A DNA stretch of 36,284 bases from an uncultured Alphaproteobacteria bacterium (lineage in GTDB: Bacteria > Pseudomonadota > Alphaproteobacteria > RF32 > CAG-239). Each line of letters starts with the position of its first letter. The first letter of the stretch is position 1. Below the pieces are notes generated by a model that made no database searches, had not been told where the DNA came from, and saw only the letters and a program-made list of their open reading frames with translations. Positions 1 to 7,150 of this stretch are shown piece after piece. The stretch spans positions 1-36,284 of the forward strand of contig CALXTW010000019.1 in assembly GCA_944391515.1 (NCBI GenBank), given 5' to 3'. Made by a program: the position numbers and the translations under genes.

Positions 1-8
1 AAAAAATT

Positions 9-467
9 ATGAGTAACCTTATACGTTATATCATTCAGGAAGATCCTGAAAAACAAATGAAGAAAAAGCAAACAAACAGAAATAATAAAATGACTAATTT
101 ACTAGAAACACCTTTTGCTCAAATTTTTGGTGCTGCTTCTGACATGTATAAAAATTATAATGATATGAAAGAAGATAATGTCATTGGAAACGATGACTAT
201 TTTCATTGCAAAGCAAATTATGAAGCAACCCAAAGAGGAAAATGGGGAGAGAAAACGGCAGAAGCTCTTGGTGATGCTAAAGAACGAATTGACTATTTCA
301 AAAATAGGATTATAAAAGGAACATCAGCTATAGATGCTTATGCTGATTATGAACACGATAAATATATTAATTCGCTTGGGCGCCATCAAGCAAAAAGTGG
401 GCTATATACAAATGCTAAAGATGGTTGCGAATTTAAAAGAAAAAAATCAACAAATAAAAAATATTAG
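9..467 (+). CDS. Putative effector-like protein with conserved MSNLIxYIIQ N-terminus
   Basis: This 152-residue protein has no signal peptide or membrane segment. Its first 21 residues (MSNLIRYIIQEDPE, then KQMKKKQ) match the start of the muramidase-like protein at 1775, although the codons differ at many positions, so the peptide itself seems conserved. The middle (about residues 55-130) contains D-x-YFHCKANYEATQRG, a GExxAxxLGDAKERID stretch and a GRHQAKSG segment. This reminds me of small uncharacterised phage or secretion-associated proteins, but I cannot name the family. The next gene starts 3 nt after the TAG stop and encodes a membrane-anchored cysteine-rich protein, suggesting a co-expressed pair. 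I infer a secreted effector or toxin whose N-terminus is an export or adaptor tag. The upstream region lies outside the window, so the start rests on the shared N-terminus. Confidence 0.6.
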   Translation: MSNLIRYIIQEDPEKQMKKKQTNRNNKMTNLLETPFAQIFGAASDMYKNYNDMKEDNVIGNDDYFHCKANYEATQRGKWGEKTAEALGDAKERIDYFKNRIIKGTSAIDAYADYEHDKYINSLGRHQAKSGLYTNAKDGCEFKRKKSTNKKY

Positions 468-470
468 GCA

Positions 471-869
471 ATGACAAAAATTAGAAAAATATTAATGATA
501 AGCTTTTTTTGCTTATGTTTATTGGGTTTAAGCATTTCCTTTATTCGCAATCCTTATTGGTTGAGTATCGATACTTGTTTAGATAACGGACAAATATGGG
601 ATTATCAAAATAATATTTGCCGAGACGACTGCTTAATTTGGAAAAAAGAATTTGGCTGTATCAAACTTACCCCAGAACAGACAAAACTTTTGAAACGATG
701 TAAAAATTTATCAAATTGCCCAGATAATCAAACGCTTAAAGAAATTTGCTTAAATAATCAAAAAGCATGGAATATTGATGATAATAATTGCAAATTTGAC
801 TTTGTTTCTCAAGATTGTTCTAAATTATCAGGAAGTTGGGAATATCCAACGATTTGCAAGAAAAAATAA
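471..869 (+). CDS. Membrane-anchored cysteine-rich protein, possible immunity partner
   Basis: A 132-residue protein with one N-terminal hydrophobic segment (about residues 7-24) that could be an uncleaved anchor or signal peptide. The exported part has about eleven cysteines, including CLDNGQIWDYQNNICRDDC and later C-x5-C and C-x7-C spacings, which suggests a disulfide-bonded periplasmic domain. CLDxGxxWDYxxxxC is a pattern I associate with small cell-envelope proteins beside secreted effectors, but I cannot name the family. The ATG lies 3 nt after the preceding stop, so translation is probably coupled to the effector-like gene. I infer an envelope immunity or chaperone role; no biochemical function is visible. 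A strong hairpin follows at 891-917. Confidence 0.6.
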   Translation: MTKIRKILMISFFCLCLLGLSISFIRNPYWLSIDTCLDNGQIWDYQNNICRDDCLIWKKEFGCIKLTPEQTKLLKRCKNLSNCPDNQTLKEICLNNQKAWNIDDNNCKFDFVSQDCSKLSGSWEYPTICKKK

Positions 870-890
870 TTCTTTGTTTTAAGCCTTATA

Positions 891-917
891 AAGGAGAGGT
901 TAAATATACCTCTCCTT
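891..917. terminator. Bidirectional terminator between convergent genes
   Basis: AAGGAGAGGT and ACCTCTCCTT form a perfect 10-bp stem around a 7-nt AT loop, followed by a T run on the + strand. It serves the forward pair ending at 869 and abuts the stop of the reverse gene ending at 919. Confidence 0.8.
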
Positions 918-918
918 T

Positions 919-1404
919 TTATCTATAGTCTTTAATAAAACTATATATGCTAATTTGTTTTTCGATTTGTGATAATAACGTCTCAATATACTGTTTTATA
1001 ACTTCACAAACCTGAGTATTTTTTTCTTGTTCGCAAACAGTGCCTGCCGGAATATTGTATTTATTTAAACAATAGGCAACACCATAAACCGCTAAAGTCG
1101 ATTTAACATAATTTTGATAATCTTGCATATTATTTTTACAGTTATAATGATAAAAGTGTTGCATAATATTTTGTGCAAGCTGATTCATACATTCAATAGG
1201 ATGGTCATTGCCTTGGCATTGATTTAAATCTTCTTTGAACTGAAGTAGCAATGAATAATCATCAACAATCTCTTTTATTTTATCTTTGTTGCTCCAATCG
1301 CTTTGCGAGTAAACTTTATCTATATCAACTCCATGATATGTTTCAGCATAAATATTAAAACTAAACAACATTGTTAACGCAAATACCAAGACACCTTTTC
1401 TCAT
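919..1404 (-). CDS. Small exported protein, putative immunity protein (paralogue-like to 2653-3096)
   Basis: About 161 residues with a clear signal peptide ending LTMLFSFNIYA-ET. The mature part is mostly helical-looking with six or more cysteines (C-x-GNDHPIEC, NCKNN, AYCLNKYN, TVC-x6-VC). The start at 1404 is chosen because GGGAGG lies 6 nt upstream; an adjacent in-frame ATG (1407) and TTG (1410) sit closer to it. The signal peptide and about 87 nt upstream are nearly identical to those of the reverse gene at 2653-3096, while the mature domains differ. That is the pattern of duplicated cassettes with swapped or fast-evolving payloads. It is convergent to the forward effector-like pair. A periplasmic immunity protein is the inference. 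Confidence 0.6.
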   Translation of the reverse strand: MRKGVLVFALTMLFSFNIYAETYHGVDIDKVYSQSDWSNKDKIKEIVDDYSLLLQFKEDLNQCQGNDHPIECMNQLAQNIMQHFYHYNCKNNMQDYQNYVKSTLAVYGVAYCLNKYNIPAGTVCEQEKNTQVCEVIKQYIETLLSQIEKQISIYSFIKDYR

Positions 1405-1434
1405 CATCAACCTCCCAAGATTTCAATGCTTTTT

Positions 1435-1521
1435 AGTATATATTGCAAAATTGAAAATATTGTTAAATAGATATTTCAACCTATCGTCATTGAGGTCAAT
1501 AAGTCCAAAATTTTGTGCTAA
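1435..1521. repeat. Duplicated upstream block, copy 1
   Basis: From AGTATATATTGCAAAATTG through TCATTGAGGTCA-TAAGTCC to GCTAA, this block matches 3127-3214 with few differences. Each copy lies just upstream of a reverse gene with the same signal peptide, so it probably holds their shared promoter (several TATACT and TTGAC-like elements on the reverse strand) and marks the module duplication. Confidence 0.75.
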
Positions 1522-1719
1522 TCCTTTGATTTTGGCTCGGGTTTTACACGTCGTGCCCATTTGTTCCGGGGAACCCGAAAAGGTCTATATTTCTTAGTAA
1601 CTTATTGTTTCGATAATTGCTATTTACAATCATTAAAAGCTGTTAATACATTCACTCACTACCTGTAAATTGTATTTAATTTTGCTATAAAACAAAAGCC
1701 ACTTGGGAAAAGTGTGCCT
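1522..1719. other. Gene-free stretch with GC-rich dyad and leader start
   Basis: No convincing ORF. It holds a locally GC-rich dyad at roughly 1538-1580: CGGGTT pairs at a distance with AACCCG, and GTTCC/GGAAC pairs inside. Further along, TATAAA at 1686 is a possible -10 for the forward gene at 1775. A small hairpin, CACTT (1700-1704) with AAGTG (1710-1714), precedes the terminator-like hairpin at 1721. This could be a structured leader or a small RNA; nothing here matches an RNA family I recognise. Confidence 0.4.
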
Positions 1720-1720
1720 A

Positions 1721-1753
1721 AAATCCGAAGATTAAGTTCTTCGGATTTTTTTT
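1721..1753 (+). terminator. Terminator hairpin just upstream of the muramidase gene (possible attenuator)
   Basis: AAATCCGAAG (1721-1730) and CTTCGGATTT (1739-1748) form a 10-bp stem followed by eight T residues. The GGAGG and ATG of the next gene follow within 27 nt and no forward gene ends before it. It therefore either ends a short upstream RNA or attenuates transcription into the muramidase gene. Confidence 0.7.
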
Positions 1754-1774
1754 ATTCATTAACGGAGGAAAAAC

Positions 1775-2656
1775 ATGTCTAATTTAATTCAATACATAAT
1801 TCAAGACGCCCCCGAAGAAGAGCTGAAAAAGAAACAATCTCAAACACTGCTTTCAAGAGAGCTTTCTTCCCGTCAAGATACTGATAAAAACTATAAATTT
1901 AACTCACGTCATTTGTTGGAGAATGATTTTTCTCACCTTCAATCTAAACCAGCACCCACGGCTCGCTCTTACTTATCGCAAGCGTTAGCTAAAAATATGG
2001 CAAAAGAAGGAAATAAAGTAAGCTCTGCTTTATCACCCAAACCTATCGGAAATGGTGGCGCTTCATACAAAATTGCTCAAAATGACAAAGGTAATATAGC
2101 TAATGATGCAAAAGCAAATAATATTGACTATTCTCTTTACGGTAAGGACTTTGATAAAAAAGCTATTGATGAAATGCTTAATGATAAACGTTTCAATGAT
2201 ATCATGAACAGCAGGGTAAAAATCAATGAAGGTGAATATATTAATCATCCCAATGACCGTGGAGGTGAAACAAAATTTGGAATAAGTAAGCGATGGTATC
2301 CTAATGAAGATATTAAAAATCTTACAAGAGAAAGAACTGATATGATTTTGTTCAGAGACTATTGAAAAAATACAAACATTTATCAACTTCCCGATGAATT
2401 GGCAGATATTGTTTTAGATGATAGTATTGTTCAAGGACAACCGACTGCAATAAAAAATTTACAAAGAGCTTTAGGAATTGTTGATGATGGAATAATTGGC
2501 TCAAATACATTAAATTCTATAAAGAATACAGATTATAAAACTCTAAAAGAAAAATTTATTGAAAATGTTAAAAAAGTAGAAGAACAGTATTTGAACAACG
2601 ATCCTTCACAACGTGTATTTGAAAAAGGCCACAAAAATAGGTTTGATAAATATTAA
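1775..2656 (+). CDS. GH108-type muramidase effector, in-frame TGA at conserved Trp
   Basis: One reading frame of 293 codons with a single internal TGA at 2363-2365 (codon 197). Residues 1-21 are the shared N-terminal tag (MSNLIQYIIQDAPE, then EELKKKQ) and 22-140 form a low-complexity linker. From about 148 the protein follows the GH108 lysozyme-like fold: NEGEYINHPNDRGGETKFGIS, with E152 at the catalytic Glu position, then DIKNLTRE and FRDY. The TGA falls where this family reads RDYW. The frame then continues as a PG_binding_3-like domain (LPDELADIVLDD, LQRALGIVDDGIIGSNTL). Family members cleave the glycan backbone of peptidoglycan. GGAGG 6 nt before the ATG sets the start. It is either read through with UGA as Trp or is a very recent nonsense mutant; under the standard code it would be a 196-residue fragment. 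The stop overlaps the convergent gene's stop by 4 nt. Confidence 0.75.
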
Positions 2657-3096
2657 TTGTGAGCTGATACTGATTTTATCATTTTATAAATATAATCATA
2701 AAGTTCTTGTGTTGTGGTGTGTTCGCTATACAAATATGGCAATACACCACAATTATTTTGCTTACAATAATTTGTATCATTGTATAAAAATAGATATTCA
2801 TCATAAATAAAGTTAACATATTTATCTATTTTATTTTGAGCATCTTGTTCTGACAAATTATAAAATTTTGTTAAAAATTTTACAGCTTCATCTTTATAGC
2901 ATCGTTGTGCTTTTTTATTTGCATTGATAAGAAAATCATAACATTTCATGCTCCAAGTTTCGGTACATTCTTTCTTTTCTTGAATATATTTTTTCTGACA
3001 TTGATATAAACGTTGTTCACTATCCCTTAAAGTTTCAGCATAAACATTAAAACTAAACAACATTGTTAACGCCAATATCAAACTTCCATTTTTCAT
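2653..3096 (-). CDS. Small exported protein, putative immunity protein for the muramidase
   Basis: 147 residues with a signal peptide ending LTMLFSFNVYA-ET, nearly identical to that of the reverse gene at 919-1404. The mature protein is charged, helical-looking and has several cysteines (YQCQKK, KKECTETWSMKC, QRCYKD, YCKQNNC). GGGAG lies 8 nt before the ATG. It is tail-to-tail with the muramidase gene and their stop codons overlap (2653-2656). A periplasmic partner next to a peptidoglycan hydrolase fits a lysozyme-inhibitor or immunity role. I see no known inhibitor motif, so the role comes from context only. Confidence 0.6.
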   Translation of the reverse strand: MKNGSLILALTMLFSFNVYAETLRDSEQRLYQCQKKYIQEKKECTETWSMKCYDFLINANKKAQRCYKDEAVKFLTKFYNLSEQDAQNKIDKYVNFIYDEYLFLYNDTNYCKQNNCGVLPYLYSEHTTTQELYDYIYKMIKSVSAHN

Positions 3097-3126
3097 TCTT
3101 TAAACTCCCAAGATTAAGATGAATAA

Positions 3127-3214
3127 AGTATATATTGCAAAATTGAAAATATGGTTAAATAGAAATTTTAACCCATTGTCATTGAGGTCATTAAGTCCAA
3201 AAATTTTACGCTAA
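3127..3214. repeat. Duplicated upstream block, copy 2
   Basis: Second copy of the block at 1435-1521, placed the same way upstream of the reverse gene at 2653-3096. The two copies are about 1.69 kb apart, which gives the length of the duplicated module. Confidence 0.75.
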
Positions 3215-3282
3215 CTTTCTGTTTTAAATCGTTTTTATACATACATCATTACAATGCCACGAATTTATAAGGACATAAAAAA

Positions 3283-3312
3283 ATACCCTGCAACTTTCTT
3301 GTTACAGGGTAT
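3283..3312 (-). terminator. Terminator downstream of the autotransporter
   Basis: ATACCCTG pairs with CAGGGTAT, with an inner AAC/GTT, and is followed by a T run on the reverse strand. It lies about 20 nt past the stop of the reverse autotransporter gene. Confidence 0.75.
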
Positions 3313-3333
3313 CTTCGTATTAGTTGTTAAGCA

Positions 3334-6300
3334 TTAAAATTTATATTTAGCGTTTAACAAACCGGTGTGGTCTTGGTAGTCCTCACGGAATTTACCTTCA
3401 TAACCTAAAGAGAGTTCAACATTATCATTGATTTCTGCGGTTAATCCGGCACCAAATTCCATACCGAAGCGGTCTAATGCTTCACCTTCAACACTATAAA
3501 CCGAACCATTGGCCAAAGTTACGACAGAGTTTGTGTCATCGTTCATTAAGTCATAAGTTGCGGCAATGCGTGCTTCCGGTTTAATGTTCATACCGTTTTC
3601 AAGCGTCCAAGTTTTGCTGACTTTAGCACCGATAACACCGGTTAAGATATCGCTATCATTTGCAGATACTCTTTGGTCGGCGGAATCTTTATAGCCGTCT
3701 TGGCTGATATGAACATAGCGCAAGCCCATCTCCGGCGTTAGGCCAAAGCCTTTAACCTGCATATCATATCCGGTCATGGCTTGCAAACCAAAGGTTTCAG
3801 CATCATAGTCAGACTTAACATTAACTCCGGCAACATTCTTGCTTTCGTCATAATCTGACCAGCCGTATGAGGCGATACCGTTAACATACCAATTACTCGG
3901 CTTATATTCTCCATAAACAAAGGCAGTATGTGTATCTACATCTGTTTCTCTTTTGAAGCCGTCAATATCGGTGTTGGTATAAGCATAACCTAAACCGACT
4001 TTGGTGTCTTCCGTTACATATTTTTCAGCACCCATGGCGATACCGTTTGAATCTGCATCAAAGCCATAAGATTTTGAAGTGTCATCAAGTTTAGATTTAT
4101 TAAACAAGCCTTGAACCCACATTGCGGCACGTTCGAAAACATTATCACCGGAAGACATACCTTCACCACCAGTAGAAACAGAACCACCGGTTAAACGAGT
4201 ACCGACAGCGCCAAAGACTTGGTTTGCGGTTTCGGTTTGTGTATGTTGAACCATTGGCGCAACCTCAGGAGCAACCGCGGTCAAAGCATCTACATAAGCC
4301 TTTTGTGAGGCGGCATCCGGTTTACCTGCCAATTCAGCCAAGGCATTGGCAACTTGTCCGGAAGTTGAACCGCTCGGGTTATCTAAAGAAACACCATCCC
4401 AAGCCGTTGCAGTGCCGACATTGTTGGCATTACCGCCGGCTTCTGTCGCAATATCAGCCGCTGAGGCTTTTCCGGTAATTTTATATTGACCGTTTCCTAA
4501 TTTTTCAAATTCATAACGGCTGTTTTTGCTTAACTCCGCAAAATCTCCGGTAACTTTACCATCAAGAATAGTAAAATCTTTTGCTTCACCTTTGCTCAAA
4601 ACACTGCTGTTTAAGGTTAAATCAAGTTTGGTGCCGGTTGTGCTGACATCAATCGTACTAGCTTGAATTTTACCATAACTTCCGTCTTCTTTACCGGCAA
4701 CCGTGAATTTAAGCGTGGAGTTGTCTTTGAAGGAAACATTGGTAGCTTTTACGGTATTGGTACCTATGTCCAAACCTCCGGCAACATTCAAATTGGTGAT
4801 TGAAGTTGGTTGTTTATCAAAAGTCAACGTGCCTTTGTTAACGTTCAAAGAGGCTAATTCAATATTCTCACCCAACAGAGCTTTTTTCAAAGAATGGTCT
4901 GCATCAAAGGTTAATTGCGAGCCTTTGATATCACCATTAATTACCGCATTAGAAGAAGTGATATTTAAATTACCATTTCCGGATAGACTAGCAGCTAAAG
5001 TACCAGCAACATTAATAATACCATTATCGCTTAATAAAATTTCTGTTTTATCTGTACTAGCAATAACTTCCGGTAAATTAGTCTGATTTGTACCATCGGG
5101 AATTTCCTTAACTGCAAAAAGTGTTGCGCCTTCCTCAATATTAACAACACCTTGTTCTTTCACATTTATCTCACCTTCTGTTATAAAAATAGCTTGATCT
5201 TTAATATTTACAGTACTTCCAGTAACATTAATATTTCCAGCTACACTTGGTTTAGACCGTTCACCAAAAGCACTATCTAAAGCATTATATTCAGTCGTAA
5301 TCATGGCTAAATTGCTCATGTTGATTGTTCCGCCTTTAAGATTAACATCTCCTAAAGACCAAATTTCTCCGACATCACTAATATTCACACTACCATCATT
5401 AATATTAACACTAGCTAAACCGGAAATGTCTGATTCTTTGCTAAAGTTTAATGTTCCTCCATTAATATTTATCGTATTAAAACTTTCCAAATCGCCATTT
5501 GTAGCAACAACACTTCCGCCATGAATTTCTAAATTATTTCGCGCTGTAATATCTGAATTAGAATCCAACACAATATTTCCGCTTGAGGTAAAAGAATTGA
5601 CCGCTAATTGTATATTTTCTTGTTCAGGTCCTTTGCCTGGAATCTTGACATGTAAACCAGAATTTTCATCAACATTGACATCATTAATCAATCCTGTTTG
5701 CTGGTCAAAAATCAAAGTCCCTTCATTAACGCTTAAAGAAACCAATTCGCCTATTGTGCCCGAGATAGCTTTGCTTAAAGAATGGTCAGCTTCAAAGGTT
5801 AATTGAGAGCCTGAGACATTGCCGGTAATATTTGAGGCCGAATTTTGGAATGAGATATTTCCATTGCCGGAAATATTTGACACCAATTTTCCTGAAAGAT
5901 TGATTGTTCCTGCATCGATAAGTTTTATGGTTGAGATATCTTTAGGCATATCGTTTTCAGTTAAAGTGGCAACGGTTTGTAAAGTTGCACCTTCTGAAAT
6001 ACTAATATCTCCACCGCTTACAGAGATATCGCCACCCTCAATATAATTATCGGAATTATTAACAACAACATGACCGCCACTCATTTCAAATTTACCACTA
6101 GTGTCATCGTTATATTGACCATGATTGGTACCAATAACACTCTGATTACCATTCATTGTAATCGTACCACCACTTAATTCAAAAGTTTCAGACAAACTAT
6201 CATTGGTAAAGTCCGTGTTGTCTAAAGTGATTTCTCCTCCGGTGACGCTAATTCCATTTCCGTGCATACTGGAATCTGTAGCTTGGATCTTTCCATCGCT

Positions 6301-6936
6301 AATTGTTATTTTTTCATTAGCGCTTATGTCCGAATTTTGGGACATGCTAATGTTACCACCTGAAATATTAATATTGTGTTCACTGTAATTTTCGGATTGG
6401 CTTAAAACCAATTTTCCTCCCGAAATATAAATATCGCCAGTGGTCTCAATTTCCGTTCCTTCACATCCGAGGCCATATCCGCCATTTTCACAACGATTTA
6501 CTTTCATAATTCCGGCATTGTTTAATTGCAGAGAACCGCCTGTTATATTAATATTACCATTACCTGAGTGAACTATGGTATTACCTAACGGCGTATAGAG
6601 TTCGCCTGTTTCTTCGTCTGGAATAAGACCTTCAATACTCCCGCCAATAATCGTGGCTCCTTCACTTACATTTATATTACCATTGGCCATGTGAGAAATA
6701 CCTGCGAACATCGTATTTACCGTAATAGTTCCATTTGTAATATTTATATTATTATTTTCTGACTGAACAATTCCGTCTTTAACTGTTCCAAACTCAGTAA
6801 TTACACCTGCCTCATTTACCTCTACCCCAGTTTGAGTAATCGTTTTGTCTTCGGTTATATTGATATCTGCTGCTTGCAAATATGCTGGTGTTACTAAAGA
6901 AGCTAAAGCTGTTGTGAAAAGTAAGGTTTTGTTCAT
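3334..6936 (-). CDS. Type V autotransporter adhesin-like protein
   Basis: About 1200 residues. The start at 6936 (MNKTLLF) is preferred over the ATG three codons upstream because AAGGA lies 8 nt before it. A signal peptide ends near AYLQA-A. The passenger (to about residue 830) is built from short beta-helix-like units with recurring NINISGG, ITISDG and INVSEG motifs. A larger unit, SGNGN to GSQLTFxADHSLxKA to VNxGTLxFDxQ, occurs twice (about 359-415 and 654-710), so the passenger contains an internal duplication. After a linker comes the outer-membrane beta-barrel (about 940-1203), starting AAMWVQGLFNK and ending LLNAKYKF with the terminal Phe typical of BAM substrates. It should insert in the outer membrane and display the passenger; adhesion is the usual role but the ligand is unknown. 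A 9-bp inverted repeat lies upstream at 7024-7070. Confidence 0.9.
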   Translation of the reverse strand: MNKTLLFTTALASLVTPAYLQAADINITEDKTITQTGVEVNEAGVITEFGTVKDGIVQSENNNINITNGTITVNTMFAGISHMANGNINVSEGATIIGGSIEGLIPDEETGELYTPLGNTIVHSGNGNINITGGSLQLNNAGIMKVNRCENGGYGLGCEGTEIETTGDIYISGGKLVLSQSENYSEHNINISGGNISMSQNSDISANEKITISDGKIQATDSSMHGNGISVTGGEITLDNTDFTNDSLSETFELSGGTITMNGNQSVIGTNHGQYNDDTSGKFEMSGGHVVVNNSDNYIEGGDISVSGGDISISEGATLQTVATLTENDMPKDISTIKLIDAGTINLSGKLVSNISGNGNISFQNSASNITGNVSGSQLTFEADHSLSKAISGTIGELVSLSVNEGTLIFDQQTGLINDVNVDENSGLHVKIPGKGPEQENIQLAVNSFTSSGNIVLDSNSDITARNNLEIHGGSVVATNGDLESFNTININGGTLNFSKESDISGLASVNINDGSVNISDVGEIWSLGDVNLKGGTINMSNLAMITTEYNALDSAFGERSKPSVAGNINVTGSTVNIKDQAIFITEGEINVKEQGVVNIEEGATLFAVKEIPDGTNQTNLPEVIASTDKTEILLSDNGIINVAGTLAASLSGNGNLNITSSNAVINGDIKGSQLTFDADHSLKKALLGENIELASLNVNKGTLTFDKQPTSITNLNVAGGLDIGTNTVKATNVSFKDNSTLKFTVAGKEDGSYGKIQASTIDVSTTGTKLDLTLNSSVLSKGEAKDFTILDGKVTGDFAELSKNSRYEFEKLGNGQYKITGKASAADIATEAGGNANNVGTATAWDGVSLDNPSGSTSGQVANALAELAGKPDAASQKAYVDALTAVAPEVAPMVQHTQTETANQVFGAVGTRLTGGSVSTGGEGMSSGDNVFERAAMWVQGLFNKSKLDDTSKSYGFDADSNGIAMGAEKYVTEDTKVGLGYAYTNTDIDGFKRETDVDTHTAFVYGEYKPSNWYVNGIASYGWSDYDESKNVAGVNVKSDYDAETFGLQAMTGYDMQVKGFGLTPEMGLRYVHISQDGYKDSADQRVSANDSDILTGVIGAKVSKTWTLENGMNIKPEARIAATYDLMNDDTNSVVTLANGSVYSVEGEALDRFGMEFGAGLTAEINDNVELSLGYEGKFREDYQDHTGLLNAKYKF

Positions 6937-7023
6937 GAGTGCCATCCTTTGTGGTTGTTGCTTGATTTTGCTTAAGATTTAAGCTACTTAATAATATGAA
7001 CTATTGAGTGTGAACCTCATTAC

Positions 7024-7070
7024 TCAGTAGATTGATATTTACAATCACAACTTTAGCAGGTATCTACTGA
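7024..7070. promoter_or_regulatory. 9-bp inverted repeat upstream of the autotransporter
   Basis: TCAGTAGAT (7024-7032) and ATCTACTGA (7062-7070) are perfect inverted repeats 29 nt apart, 88-134 nt before the autotransporter start. It may be a paired operator or a leader hairpin; no named regulator is recognised. Confidence 0.4.
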
Positions 7071-7150
7071 AATGCAAGTAATTTAATTTTTTTTATTTCT
7101 TTTGTTTATAGTTTTGGGGCAAATTTTCAATTTCTTACACCCTCCAAAAT

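Noticed and set aside
2363..2365. Selenocysteine at the muramidase TGA
   Set aside because: The family has Trp there, no Cys or Sec enzyme chemistry is known for it, and I see no SECIS-like stem directly after the TGA.
2063..2386. Reverse 107-codon ORF opposite the muramidase
   Set aside because: It is an antisense shadow of the conserved GH108 region, Ile/Phe-rich, with no ribosome site.
2613..2810. Forward 65-codon ORF across the muramidase end
   Set aside because: It overlaps two better-supported genes in another frame and has no motif or ribosome site.
4224..6388. Several forward ORFs opposite the autotransporter gene
   Set aside because: They are mirror frames of a repetitive passenger, have no ribosome sites and give low-complexity Pro/Ser/Leu proteins.
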